Shown: positions 9,001 through 16,081 of the stretch, in pieces
Numbering within the stretch: position 1 is the stretch's first letter
Layout: each line of letters opens with the position of its first letter
Made by a program: the position numbers and the translations under genes
Assembly (NCBI GenBank): GCA_016218915.1
Contig: JACRCQ010000024.1
Location: forward strand, 1 to 32,687
Origin: Deltaproteobacteria bacterium
Lineage (GTDB): Bacteria; Myxococcota_A; Polyangia; Polyangiales; Polyangiaceae
Direction: 5' to 3'
DNA: 32,687 nt
Notes under the pieces: model-generated
What the model saw: the letters and a program-made list of their open reading frames with translations, nothing else
Database searches by the model: none
Told to the model about the DNA's origin: nothing

Positions 9001-9451
9001 GCCGGATGCCTACGGCCTGCGAAGGTGCGTGCGGAGCACCAACTGCCTTCCGGATGGGGACGTGTGCGGCGGACTCGGCGCATCCCAGAACTGCTGCACC
9101 GGGGGCAAGTCCGGGTGCCACAAGACGTCCATGGGCGTGTCGCGGTGCTTCCCGAACTTCGGAGGCGCCTGCTACTCCGACGGGGCGGCGTGCAACTTCG
9201 GCGACGAGTGCTGCTCTGGGATCTGCACGCCGGATCCGAACTCTTCGACCGGGTTCTCGTGCGGCGCAACTTGCATCCCGCTCGGGCAGGGGACGTGCAC
9301 CACGGATTCGGACTGCTGTCCAGGAGCGACGTGCCAAGGCGGGATCTGCAAGGACAACGGCACGACCTGCTCGCCCCCTGGAGGGGTGTGCACGACGACA
9401 GCGGACTGCTGCATCGGAGACTGCTACCAAGGCCACTGCGCCGCTTTCTAG
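6077..9451 (+). CDS. Giant Cys-rich lipoprotein with module array and tandem knottin-like units
   Basis: A 1124-residue predicted lipoprotein. Start 6077 has AAGGAG seven bases upstream; lipobox GGLGC places the lipidated residue at Cys25. Residues about 35-145 are an Asp/Thr/Ala/Pro linker with DxPDVxxD-like phrases and no cysteine. Residues 148-735 hold ten Cys-rich modules (the last partial) of the form CDxxxCxxGCC...C...C..C..G..C. Residues 736-1121 hold twelve six-cysteine units with the order C-C-CC-C-C, the spacing of inhibitor cystine knots. A stalk-like, protease-resistant, disulphide-rich surface fibre is a reasonable picture, but binding or toxin-like function is unproven. Similar Cys-rich myxobacterial proteins are often given misleading automatic enzyme names; no enzyme motif is visible here. 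The gene is convergent with the second giant Cys-rich lipoprotein gene. Confidence 0.88.
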   Translation: MKPLRTVGLFVAAFSIAAVLGGLGCGGSDEVGVVGGGGAAGQDASDGAAGTKTDANEAGKDSTTDPATDIKTDQPADVKTDPKLDAKPDVIPDVVSQDVPDGPTPDVLDDVTTTDVGEDTTTGDAADDSATADADQDAADAQEASVVCDPTTCSSGCCNSGACTLGSPTACGIGGAACVVCDPAKTDSCTNGACTCGGAGACANGQQCVSGTCTCDPASCPNGCCEGQTCIASSMTTCGQAGSSCVACNTLLSDACTAGSCTCGNGPGCTLGQACSNGQCVCDANTCPDGCCAGNVCTPLSKSACAAPGAACTACDPLASDSCTKTGACACGANGPCAAGKACVGGSCVCDAASCPTGCCDANGDCQVSSASTCGTSGNACVACAGGDSCVGGVCSGCAQTCAGCCNGNTCVPSPSATSCGQAGKACVTCDPELADSCTAGACTCGSSGACASGQHCLGGQCTCDAQSCPNGCCNNGTCMPASMTSCGIAGGGCVTCDSNLADSCAGGACRCGQGAACGAGQKCVAGQCTCNASTCPTGCCSGNVCNAASLATCGTAGSACTPCNSLIADGCTAGACTCGGAAACGPGLACVGGQCVCNSQSCPSGCCQGNVCQPGNATSACGAGGGICNACGVGEQCIAGSCSGCSQTCTGGCCTGTTCNSPSVAHCGVGGQACLTCDPMRANACVNGNCQCGAGVPCAVGQQCLNGQCVCNTTSCTNGCCSGANCLVGVNCSTCKSYHQSCTKNTDCCSANCTGGTCGVPAGNCFFANTQCQNDGQCCSGHCDLDVDNVKRCSIPNACKSIDAACTESVQCCTLYCNPATLKCAAGSCKHVGQSCTSSTECCDNNCSGGVCTGTGPCATLGETCSGSQCCSGQCLSGHCSFHAYCRADGDYCDANVDCCNDVCIPATHRCDEATGACVTTYQPCSGLRSCCNTMCVDAGLGTGTGYCFPIGGCKPYQDICETNKDCCSLECGTPDAYGLRRCVRSTNCLPDGDVCGGLGASQNCCTGGKSGCHKTSMGVSRCFPNFGGACYSDGAACNFGDECCSGICTPDPNSSTGFSCGATCIPLGQGTCTTDSDCCPGATCQGGICKDNGTTCSPPGGVCTTTADCCIGDCYQGHCAAF
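6518..8281 (+). repeat. Cys-rich module array with a four-module super-repeat (coding)
   Basis: Modules of about 66 residues run in order long-long-long-short, twice, and then begin a third cycle. The short modules 4 and 8 end in GGVCSG and AGSCSG and are followed by modules starting CAQTC and CSQTC. The super-units are 6518-7267 (750 bp) and 7268-8011 (744 bp); a third starts at 8012 and breaks off in a partial module at 8210 where the knottin-like units begin. The array therefore grew, at least in part, by duplication of four-module blocks. Confidence 0.75.
8282..9439 (+). repeat. Twelve tandem six-cysteine knottin-like units (coding)
   Basis: Each unit follows C-x6-C-x5-CC-x3-C-xn-C, with n from 4 to 11 in most units. 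Units 1 and 4 have exactly C-x6-C-x5-CC-x3-C-x4-C. Unit 5 has four residues before the CC. Unit 9 is the most divergent, with eight residues before CC and six after, and unit 11 also has small insertions. This cysteine order is that of inhibitor cystine knot peptides. The fold is inferred from spacing only. Confidence 0.7.
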
Positions 9452-9498
9452 AACTAGGAATTGGGAACTAGCAAGGCGAATGAGAATGCGAATGGGCG
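9451..9498 (+). repeat. Dispersed post-stop repeat, copy C
   Basis: The copy begins at the last base of the TAG stop codon of the Cys-rich lipoprotein gene: GAACTAGGAATTGGGAACTA, then GCAAGGCGAATGAGAATGCG. It is more divergent than D or E but keeps the GGAACTA units and the GAATG-rich end. It faces copy D across the convergent intergenic region. Confidence 0.55.
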
Positions 9499-9631
9499 CG
9501 GCTCTGGCTGGGCTCATTGCGCGTTGTGTTTGCGCTGCAGCTCACGGGCACAGGCCAGACGTGGCAGGGGCCAGGGTTGGCAGGTGGCATGGGGCAAGCC
9601 CCAAGGTAGTGGATGCATCGTACAATCGCAG

Positions 9632-9663
9632 GGCTTGCCGTGGAGGCGGACCACGGGCAAGCC
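9632..9663. repeat. Bulged inverted repeat with GGCTTGCC/GGCAAGCC arms
   Basis: GGCTTGCCGTGG (9632-9643) pairs with CCACGGGCAAGCC (9651-9663), leaving one unpaired G and a seven-base loop. The outer arms belong to the GGC-NN-GCC palindromes also found at 18780-18823 and 21907-21949. It may contribute to ending transcription between the convergent genes, although there is no T-run. Confidence 0.45.
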
Positions 9664-9747
9664 TGGCGCGTGCACGAGCTTGGATCACCTTTCGGCTTGC
9701 CCATGGCACACGACGAATCACCCTTCAGCTCTCATGGCGCACGGCGA

Positions 9748-9891
9748 ATGAGCACGCGTATGAGCACACGAAACAGCACGCGTATGAGCGCGCGTATGAG
9801 CACGCGCATGAGCACGCGCATGAGCACGCGTAGGAGCGCGCGTATGAGCGCGCGTATGAGCACGCGTATGAGCACACGAAACAGCACGCGA
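9748..9891. repeat. 12-bp minisatellite, twelve units
   Basis: Twelve head-to-tail units of consensus ATGAGCACGCGT occupy 144 bp without gaps. Variants are ATGAGCGCGCGT, ATGAGCACACGA and AACAGCACGCGT. Units 1-3 (9748-9783) and 10-12 (9856-9891) are the same three-unit block apart from the final base, so the array has a higher-order structure. It lies between converging genes. Confidence 0.85.
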
Positions 9892-9932
9892 ATGGGCGGA
9901 GCGTGGGCGCACGGCTCCGGCTCCGCCCATTC
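9890..9932. terminator. Perfect 13-bp stem-loop between convergent genes
   Basis: GAATGGGCGGAGC (9890-9902) and GCTCCGCCCATTC (9920-9932) are exact reverse complements around a 17-base loop. The stem lies about 45 bases beyond the stop of the minus-strand lipoprotein gene and overlaps the end of repeat copy D. No T-run follows on either strand, so it may be a processing or stabilising stem rather than a classical intrinsic terminator. Confidence 0.5.
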
Positions 9933-9977
9933 CTAATTCTGAATTCGCGTTCCTGTTCCCAGTTCCTAGTTCCCAAT
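9924..9977 (-). repeat. Dispersed post-stop repeat, copy D
   Basis: On the minus strand this copy starts directly at the TGA stop of the lipoprotein gene (9977-9979) and reads GATTGGGAACTAGGAACTGG and onward through a GAATTC-containing part. Its central 33 bases (9939-9971) match copy E at 29256-29288 with a single difference. The gene-sense orientation and stop-adjacent position match copies A and C. Confidence 0.7.
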
Positions 9978-12900
9978 CACCCGCAGGAGCCGCCCTGCTG
10001 GCACCGCTTGCCCGCGGCGCAGGTCGTGGTGCCGCAGATGCACGCGCCGCTCGGCGTGTCGCACGTGCCGCCGCCGCCTGCGTCGCAGTCGCCCGTGTTG
10101 TCGCACTTGCAGACCGCACCCGAGCAGATGAACCCAGGCGGGCACGCGTGTCCGCATGCTCCGCAGCTGTCTGCCGAAACATTCAGGTCGCGGCAGCCCG
10201 ATGGAGCGTAGCAGCAGGTATCGTTGGGCCCGGTGCAGGCTGCGCCGCCATTACAGGCGCAGAGATCATTGGGCGTCCCCTTCACACAGGATTCGCCGTA
10301 CTTGCAGGTCGTGCCGCTGCAGATGCACTTGTCCGTCTGCAAGTCGCAGGTTCCACCGGAGCCAGCTTTCCTGCACTTGGTGTCGGTCCCGTTGCAGCTG
10401 CAGATGTTGGGGAGCTTTGCGCCGCAAACGAATCCGCCAGTTCCCTGAAGCTGGCACGAGTTGCCGCAACCGCCGCAGTTCGCTACCGTGCTGCTGCTCT
10501 CGCACCCGTTGTCCGGGGTCGGCGTTACAGGCTGCGTGCAGTTGACGAACCCGAGCACGCAGCTTGAAGTGCACTTCCCGTCCGAGCAGGCGATCGACAT
10601 CACGTTCGCTCCGCCAAGACAGACTCGCCCGCACTCGCCACAGTTGGATGGCGTGTTGGTATCGGTCTCGCAACCATTGGCCGGGTTCGAGTCGCAATCG
10701 TGGAACCCCGGGGAGCAGATCGGATGGCAGACGCCAGCCGTGCAGGTGGTGGTGCCGTGGGAGTTCGAGCAGAACGCTGCGCAGGCGCCGCAGTCGGTGA
10801 TCGTGGTCAGCGGGACCTCGCAGCCGTTCGACGCATCGCCGTCGCAATTGCCGTAGTTGTTCGCGCAGATGATACCGCAGACCTTGTTGGTGCAAGTCGC
10901 GGTTCCATGGCTGGAGTTGCATGCCGTGGAGCAGGTGCCGCAGTGATCGGGATCAGCGTTGAGATTCACCTCGCAGCCGTCCGAAGCGGTGGCGTTGCAG
11001 TCGGCGTATCCGGTGAGGCAGGTGAACGAACATGTGGACCCGGAGCAGATCGTCGAGGCGTTGGCATAGTCCGGGCACGCGTTGTTGCAGGCGCCACAGT
11101 TTTCAGGGTCTGTGGCCGTGTTCACGCACGTGCCTTTGCACTCGATCGTGGGAAGAACGCAGCCAGCCTGACACTTTCCTGCTGCGCAGACCTGGCCGGA
11201 GCTGCAGGCATTGTCGCAAGTCCCGCAGTTCGCAGGGTCGGTCTTGGTGTCCACGCAGGTGCCGTTGCACTTCGAGAAACCAGTGTTGCACGCTACGCCG
11301 CATTGGCTGTTGGTGCACACCGGAGTTCCGTTCGGCGCCGAAGGGCAGACATTGCCGCACGTGCCGCAGTTCGCCACGTCGGTTGCGGTCGCCACGCAGA
11401 CGTTGCCGCACTTGGTCGATCCGGCATTGCAGGTGAATCCGCATACCCCGAGCGCGCACGTGGGGGATGCATTGGCCGGAGCCGGGCAAACCGTGCCGCA
11501 GTTGCCGCAGTTCGAGGTGTCGCTCTGCTTGTCCACGCAAGCGCCGTTGCAGTTGGCGAGCGTCCCTGAGCACGTCAGGGTGCATTGCCCATCCGAGCAC
11601 ACTTCCGTGACCAGGCACTGGTGATTGCAAGTCCCGCAGTTCGAGGCGTTGGACTGGAGGTTGACGCAAGCACCATTGCACGGGGTGTAGCCTGCGTTGC
11701 AGGAGATCCCGCACGCGCCAGCTGTGCATGTGGCAGCGCCGTTGGCAGGCGCCGGGCACACGTGGCCACACGTGCCGCAGTTCGCAAGATCGGTGGAGGT
11801 CGCTACGCACGTCCCGTTGCAGAGCGAGAAGCCGGTGTCGCACGCGATGCCGCAAGCGCCGGACGTGCAAGTAGCCTTGCCGTTCGCGGGCGCGGGGCAG
11901 GCTGTGCCGCAGCCACCACAATTCGCTGGATCGGTTCCTGTGTTGACGCACTGGCCCGAGCAGTAGGTCAGCGCGCCGCAGGTGCTCTCGCAGACGCCTT
12001 TGATGCACACCTGCGCGCCGGTGCACTGGTTGCCGCATGCGCCGCAGTTCGCTGCATCGGTCTGCATGTCCACGCATGCGCCGCTGCAGTTCGCGAAGCC
12101 AGTGTCGCAATTGAAGCCGCAGGTGCCGCCGCTGCACGTGGCCGTAGCGTTCGCCGGAGCGTTGCACGACTTGTTGCACCCGCTGCAATTCGCACGATCG
12201 GTCTGGGTATCCACGCAAGAAGCGCCGCACTTGGTGAAGGTGGCGTTGCACGTGAATCCGCAGGTGCTCGCAGCGCAGGTGGCCGTGCCGTTGGTGGGAA
12301 CCGGACACGAACTGTCGCAGGAGCCGCAGTGCGACGCATTCTTGGTGACGTCCACGCAGGCACCGCCGCAGTTCACCAGGGGCAGCGTGCACGTGTCCGA
12401 GCAGGTGCCGGCTGAGCACACCTTGCCCAGGGCACACGCTGTGGCGCAGTCTCCGCAGTGCTTGGGGTCGCTCTGAAAGTCCACGCAGCCGCCGGCGCAT
12501 TCCTTGAATACGAGCCCGTCGCACTTCGCCTTGCACACGCTCCCTTCACACGCGGGCGTCCCATTGACGACCGGGGGGCAGCTGACCGCGCAATCACCGC
12601 AGTTGCCCGGATCGTTTGTGAAGTCGAAGCACTTGGCACCGCACGCGTGGTACGGGTCCGAGCAGGCGAACGTGCACTTGTAGCTGCTGCAGACTGGGAT
12701 TCCGTTGTCAGGAGCTGTGCAGATTGCGCCGCACCCCCCGCAGTTCTTCTCGTCGTCGATGAGCGTCACGCACTCCGTACCGCACACGGTTTCCCCGGAC
12801 TTGCATACAACAGGTCCGTCCGGCGGAGTGCCGCCCGTGCCCCCAACTCCCCCTGTCCCGCTCGATCCTCCCGCCCCGCTCGATCCCGCTACCCCGCCTG

Positions 12901-13177
12901 TGCCGCCGTTGCCCGACGACCCCCCTGCACCGCCTTGGTTCGTTCCGCCGGTGCTGGTGTCCGGCCCTGCTTCAGGCACGGCCCCCACCGGAACGCAAAC
13001 CATCCGGTTCCTGTCGCATTCGAAGCCGGAGATGCACTCGAAGCTCGGCGTGCACGCCTTGCCCGGAAAGTCGCTGTCGAGATCGGTCGCACACCCTGCA
13101 GAACCCGCGAACAGACCTGCGAGCGCGCAGGCAACAGCTCTGACCCATGCAGAGGTCGTCCTGGTTGGCAACGTCAT
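9977..13177 (-). CDS. Giant Cys-rich modular lipoprotein at the end of a kinase cluster
   Basis: A 1066-residue predicted lipoprotein with lipobox GSAGC (Cys29). Residues about 75-121 form a Gly/Ser/Thr linker, typical of a flexible stalk. From residue 125 on there are about eighteen Cys-rich modules of the form CxGxCVDxxTDxxNCGxCGxxC. Modules 1-12 show a long-long-short order; modules 13-18 are more diverse, and the last ones include CKYGESC and CAAGKRC segments. GAGGTGA sits before the ATG, and the TPR-PEGA gene ends 12 bp upstream, so the two are very likely co-transcribed, perhaps together with the kinase genes. No enzymatic motif is seen; the likely role is a disulphide-rich surface fibre, sensor or adhesin. 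Related proteins are sometimes wrongly labelled as metabolic enzymes by automatic annotation. Confidence 0.88.
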   Translation of the reverse strand: MTLPTRTTSAWVRAVACALAGLFAGSAGCATDLDSDFPGKACTPSFECISGFECDRNRMVCVPVGAVPEAGPDTSTGGTNQGGAGGSSGNGGTGGVAGSSGAGGSSGTGGVGGTGGTPPDGPVVCKSGETVCGTECVTLIDDEKNCGGCGAICTAPDNGIPVCSSYKCTFACSDPYHACGAKCFDFTNDPGNCGDCAVSCPPVVNGTPACEGSVCKAKCDGLVFKECAGGCVDFQSDPKHCGDCATACALGKVCSAGTCSDTCTLPLVNCGGACVDVTKNASHCGSCDSSCPVPTNGTATCAASTCGFTCNATFTKCGASCVDTQTDRANCSGCNKSCNAPANATATCSGGTCGFNCDTGFANCSGACVDMQTDAANCGACGNQCTGAQVCIKGVCESTCGALTYCSGQCVNTGTDPANCGGCGTACPAPANGKATCTSGACGIACDTGFSLCNGTCVATSTDLANCGTCGHVCPAPANGAATCTAGACGISCNAGYTPCNGACVNLQSNASNCGTCNHQCLVTEVCSDGQCTLTCSGTLANCNGACVDKQSDTSNCGNCGTVCPAPANASPTCALGVCGFTCNAGSTKCGNVCVATATDVANCGTCGNVCPSAPNGTPVCTNSQCGVACNTGFSKCNGTCVDTKTDPANCGTCDNACSSGQVCAAGKCQAGCVLPTIECKGTCVNTATDPENCGACNNACPDYANASTICSGSTCSFTCLTGYADCNATASDGCEVNLNADPDHCGTCSTACNSSHGTATCTNKVCGIICANNYGNCDGDASNGCEVPLTTITDCGACAAFCSNSHGTTTCTAGVCHPICSPGFHDCDSNPANGCETDTNTPSNCGECGRVCLGGANVMSIACSDGKCTSSCVLGFVNCTQPVTPTPDNGCESSSTVANCGGCGNSCQLQGTGGFVCGAKLPNICSCNGTDTKCRKAGSGGTCDLQTDKCICSGTTCKYGESCVKGTPNDLCACNGGAACTGPNDTCCYAPSGCRDLNVSADSCGACGHACPPGFICSGAVCKCDNTGDCDAGGGGTCDTPSGACICGTTTCAAGKRCQQGGSCG
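11141..12784 (-). repeat. Three-module super-repeat, four copies (coding)
   Basis: Residues 132-679 are four consecutive long-long-short triplets of 138, 136, 137 and 137 residues. Long modules are 47-48 residues and contain PAPANGxATC-type phrases and CGxxCxxG. Short modules (3, 6, 9, 12) are 42-43 residues and contain xVCxxGxC with no NGxATC part. A thirteenth, long module continues the order before the pattern dissolves. The regular length argues for duplication of whole triplets. Confidence 0.8.
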
Positions 13178-13189
13178 CGCATCACCTCG

Positions 13190-14236
13190 CTAGAAACTGC
13201 CTGCTGCGACCAGACCGCATCCGTAGCCCGTACACCCCACGCCTACCCGTCGCGACGAACCTCCTCGCGACGGCTCGGATGGCCCCTTGCTCTGCAGGTC
13301 GATCATCAGGAGCACACCGCCAGCGATCGTCGCTGCAGCGCCCACGCCCACCAGCACTCGAGACACGGTCTGCCGGCTCTGCATCGTGTCGTACTTGTCC
13401 CGGGCATCCACCTGCGTGGCTGCGTCGCGCGCATCCGACTCTGCACTGCGCCTTGCAAGCTCGAACCCAAGAGAGCCGAGCAGCAGCGCTCCGCCCGCCC
13501 CAAGCGTGATCCAGGTCGTGGTCGCCACCTTCGGCGACTCCGCAGGGGGCGGCGCTGACACCACAGGCGGAGGCGCGCTCGGAAGCGGGGCTGCGGACGC
13601 CGACACTGTCGGCGCGGGGGGTGGAGCCACAGGCGAGCCGTTGTCCTCGAGCGCAACCGCAACATCGATCGCGCGATCCGGCGGAAGCTCGAACTCCCGC
13701 GTCGACTCCCGATAGCCGGTCCGGCTCAGCGTGACCGTGTGCTTGCGAGGCATGATCTCGCCGGTCCACGGGGTGACGCCGACCGGCTGGCCGTCGAGCA
13801 CCACGGTCGCACCGGCCGGGATCGACAGAACCGTGACCTGCTGCACGCCCTTGTCGCGAAGCTTGCCCTGCAGGGCCAGAACCCGCTTGTCGACTTCGGC
13901 GCGATCCGGAGCGGACGGGGCCTGACGCAGGTAGTCGCGGTACCACATGAGAGCAGCCGGCTCGTCACCGAGCTTCTCGTAGGCCTTGGCGATGTTGAAC
14001 GACAGCGAAGGGCTTGGGACCAGCCGGTTGGCGATCAGGAAGTTGTCGATCGCTTCCTTGTACCGGCCGTCTTTGTAGGCCTGCACGCCGATCCGCAGCC
14101 GATCGCGCGCCTCGTCCTGCACGTTCTTCGCCGGCTTGTCGTGGGACGGTCCGCCCGCAAGACCGTCCGTCACGGGCAGGCTCACCGCGGCAACTGCAAG
14201 GACAACTCCGCTGATCCAACGCTTCACGTGCCGCAA
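13190..14236 (-). CDS. TPR-PEGA domain envelope protein
   Basis: About 348 residues. A signal peptide or N-terminal anchor (RWISGVVLAVAAVSLPVTDGLAG) is followed by TPR-like helices at about 45-110 (GVQAYKDGRYKEAIDNFLIANRL, SFNIAKAYEKLGDEPAALMWYRDYL). A PEGA domain follows at about 135-190 (IPAGATVVLDGQPVGVTPWTGEI). Then come a Pro/Ala/Ser linker, two hydrophobic helices near 245-262 and 293-314, and a Cys-containing tail ending AAGSF. The start is uncertain: TTG at 14236 has GGAG eight bases upstream, whereas GTG at 14245 has none. It lies between kinase 1 and the giant Cys-rich lipoprotein in one tight unit. PEGA domains are often surface or cell-wall associated, so it may link the kinases to the envelope; that is inference. 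Confidence 0.82.
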   Translation of the reverse strand: MRHVKRWISGVVLAVAAVSLPVTDGLAGGPSHDKPAKNVQDEARDRLRIGVQAYKDGRYKEAIDNFLIANRLVPSPSLSFNIAKAYEKLGDEPAALMWYRDYLRQAPSAPDRAEVDKRVLALQGKLRDKGVQQVTVLSIPAGATVVLDGQPVGVTPWTGEIMPRKHTVTLSRTGYRESTREFELPPDRAIDVAVALEDNGSPVAPPPAPTVSASAAPLPSAPPPVVSAPPPAESPKVATTTWITLGAGGALLLGSLGFELARRSAESDARDAATQVDARDKYDTMQSRQTVSRVLVGVGAAATIAGGVLLMIDLQSKGPSEPSRGGSSRRVGVGCTGYGCGLVAAGSF

Positions 14237-14255
14237 CGCTATCACTCCATGGCAG

Positions 14256-15896
14256 TCAATAGGGGAGTTTCAGGTCGTCGCCCCCGGGTGTGGCCGCCGG
14301 AGCAACACGCTTTTCCTTTGCGCCGCTGGCCGCAGGAGGCGGAGTCTTGACCGTGCGCACCGCCGGGGCGCCCGCCTCGGGCACCACGCTGGTCGGCGCG
14401 GTCGCCGACGGGGCTGGCTCCACGCTCAAGGCTGCGCTGGGCGTCTGCGGAGCCACTGCAACCGGATCCGGAGCGACATCGGGTTGCGCGACCGTCGTGG
14501 AGCCGGTCAGCCCGGTGGTGGTGCTGCGCTCAGCCGCGCTCGAGCGCAGCCAAACCATCAGGCCCACGGCGAGGACAGAGCACAGGGCCACGGCGCCGAG
14601 AGCGATGCGCATGGTGCGGTGTGGCTTGGGCGCGGCTGAGGCGCGCAGGTTGGACTGCGTGTCCACAGGCGCCAGGCTCCCGGGCGTCAGATACGACTGG
14701 TGCGTCTCGATCGCCGGCGCCTCCGACGAGATGTGTCCCGTCTTGGATAGAAGCGCCTTGAGCCTCGGCGCAGATGGAGCCTCGGCCGTGGTGGCGAACG
14801 CGCTCGACAACGGGTCTGCGCCGCTTGCTGCCACCAGCCGCTCCTGATCGTCGAACCACGCATCCGGGATCGACTTGCGAACCCCATCTGGCGACGACCC
14901 GGTCGAGATGACAAGGCGCTCGCCGCTGTCCGACGGGCCCAGCCAGATCGAGTCGAGCTTGCCTCCGCAGATGTCCTCGTCGACCTCGCGATCCACGAGC
15001 CATCGCGCCAGCGCAGCACCCATCCTGCGCATGGAGCGCCAGCGATCGTCGCGGTTCTTCACCAGCCCTCGCTGCAGGATCCCCCAGAGCTCCGCGTCGC
15101 CCGCTGCCAGATCCGTGGTCGGCGCAGGGTCGTCCTCGAGGATCTTGTGCAGCAGCGCGTTGTAGTTGGCTGCATCGAACGGCGGGGCGCCAGCGATCAT
15201 CTCGTAGAGCACCACGGAGAACGACCAGATATCCGCGCGGTGATCCACGTTCTCGTCACCGCGCGCCTGCTCGGGCGACATGTACGCCGGGCTGCCCAGC
15301 ACCGAGCCTGCAGCGGTCAGGTTGTGATGGATCGCGCTCTGAAGCCGCGCGATGCCGAAGTCGAGCACCTTGGGCTGCGTGCGCCCAGACTCGGAGCTGT
15401 GCAGGAAGATGTTCTCAGGCTTCAGATCTCTGTGCACCACGCCCTTGGCGTGCGCGGCAGCCAACGCTTCCGCGATGGGAAGGAGCGTCTGCACAGCCTT
15501 GATCGCAGCGACTCGAACGCGGCGTTGCAGAAGATCTGCGAGGCACTCGCCATCGAGCAGCTCCATGACGATGTACGGATCGCCCGACTGGGTGGTGCCG
15601 AAGTCGAATACGCGGATGATGGCAGGATGGTCGATGGACGCACCTGCTCGAGCTTCCTGCAGCAGGCGCTTCGAAGCCCCTGCCGAGGCGATGTCCGAGC
15701 GGATCAGCTTGACCGCGACGTGGATGTCGAGCGCGATGTGCGTGGCCACCCAGACCGTCGCCATGCCCCCTTCGCCGAGCGTGCGCACGAGCCGATACTT
15801 CTCGGCAATGAGATCGCCTGCCTCGTACTCACGATGCTTGCGCGGCCGTGGCACCGCAGCCGAAGCAACATTCCGAGGCAGTCCTGACTCTCCCAC
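14256..15896 (-). CDS. Membrane-anchored Ser/Thr protein kinase 1
   Basis: A 546-residue Hanks-type kinase. The catalytic domain spans about 34-300: glycine loop GEGGMATVW (41-49), Lys63 in AVKLI, Glu81 in the C helix, HRDLKPEN with Asp157, DFG at 179-181, and SPEQ at 217-220. All key residues are present, so it should be active. A cytoplasmic juxtamembrane segment follows, then one transmembrane helix (431-450) and a 96-residue Pro/Ala/Ser/Thr outer tail ending GDDLKLPY. No PASTA repeats or other sensor domain are visible. The GTG start lacks a good ribosome site and a GTG at residue 15 is possible. It is a paralogue of kinase 2 upstream (185-bp gap), and the TPR-PEGA gene follows within about 20 bp. 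Confidence 0.92.
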   Translation of the reverse strand: MGESGLPRNVASAAVPRPRKHREYEAGDLIAEKYRLVRTLGEGGMATVWVATHIALDIHVAVKLIRSDIASAGASKRLLQEARAGASIDHPAIIRVFDFGTTQSGDPYIVMELLDGECLADLLQRRVRVAAIKAVQTLLPIAEALAAAHAKGVVHRDLKPENIFLHSSESGRTQPKVLDFGIARLQSAIHHNLTAAGSVLGSPAYMSPEQARGDENVDHRADIWSFSVVLYEMIAGAPPFDAANYNALLHKILEDDPAPTTDLAAGDAELWGILQRGLVKNRDDRWRSMRRMGAALARWLVDREVDEDICGGKLDSIWLGPSDSGERLVISTGSSPDGVRKSIPDAWFDDQERLVAASGADPLSSAFATTAEAPSAPRLKALLSKTGHISSEAPAIETHQSYLTPGSLAPVDTQSNLRASAAPKPHRTMRIALGAVALCSVLAVGLMVWLRSSAAERSTTTGLTGSTTVAQPDVAPDPVAVAPQTPSAALSVEPAPSATAPTSVVPEAGAPAVRTVKTPPPAASGAKEKRVAPAATPGGDDLKLPY

Positions 15897-16081
15897 GTGT
15901 CTACGATATCACATCGACACGCATCCGGGTCCCAGCGAAAATCTCGGTTCGAATGAGGCCATTGACCATGAAAGAGGCGTCCCGGCGAAGCGAATCGCCA
16001 CAGCTGCTCAGCACACAACTGCTTTGCCTGGAAAGCTCATATTCAGGATGATTCGCGAGGAAACGGCGAACGCGGAACCGA

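Larger units (their letters stand above)
9452..9976. other. Convergent intergenic region filled with repeats, no gene seen
   Basis: This 525-bp gap lies between two convergent Cys-rich lipoprotein genes. It contains, in order, repeat copy C, a GC-rich stretch with GGGGCAAGCCCC (9591-9602), a bulged hairpin (9632-9663), a 12-bp tandem array (9748-9891), a 13-bp perfect stem (9890-9932) and inverted repeat copy D. Open frames across the 12-bp array exist only because its unit length is a multiple of three; they encode simple repeats and are not convincing. Confidence 0.65.

Noticed and set aside
9748..9891. Tandem array considered as a CRISPR
   Set aside because: Units are contiguous 12-mers with no spacers and no cas genes are present.
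9613..9936. Small open frames across the 12-bp array (Met-Ser-Thr-Arg repeats)
   Set aside because: Open in several frames only because the unit is a multiple of three; no start signals and no complexity.
10148..13193. Long plus-strand frames opposite the second Cys-rich gene
   Set aside because: Same artefact: the reverse complement of repeated Cys/Gly codons lacks stops. No ribosome sites or recognisable domains.
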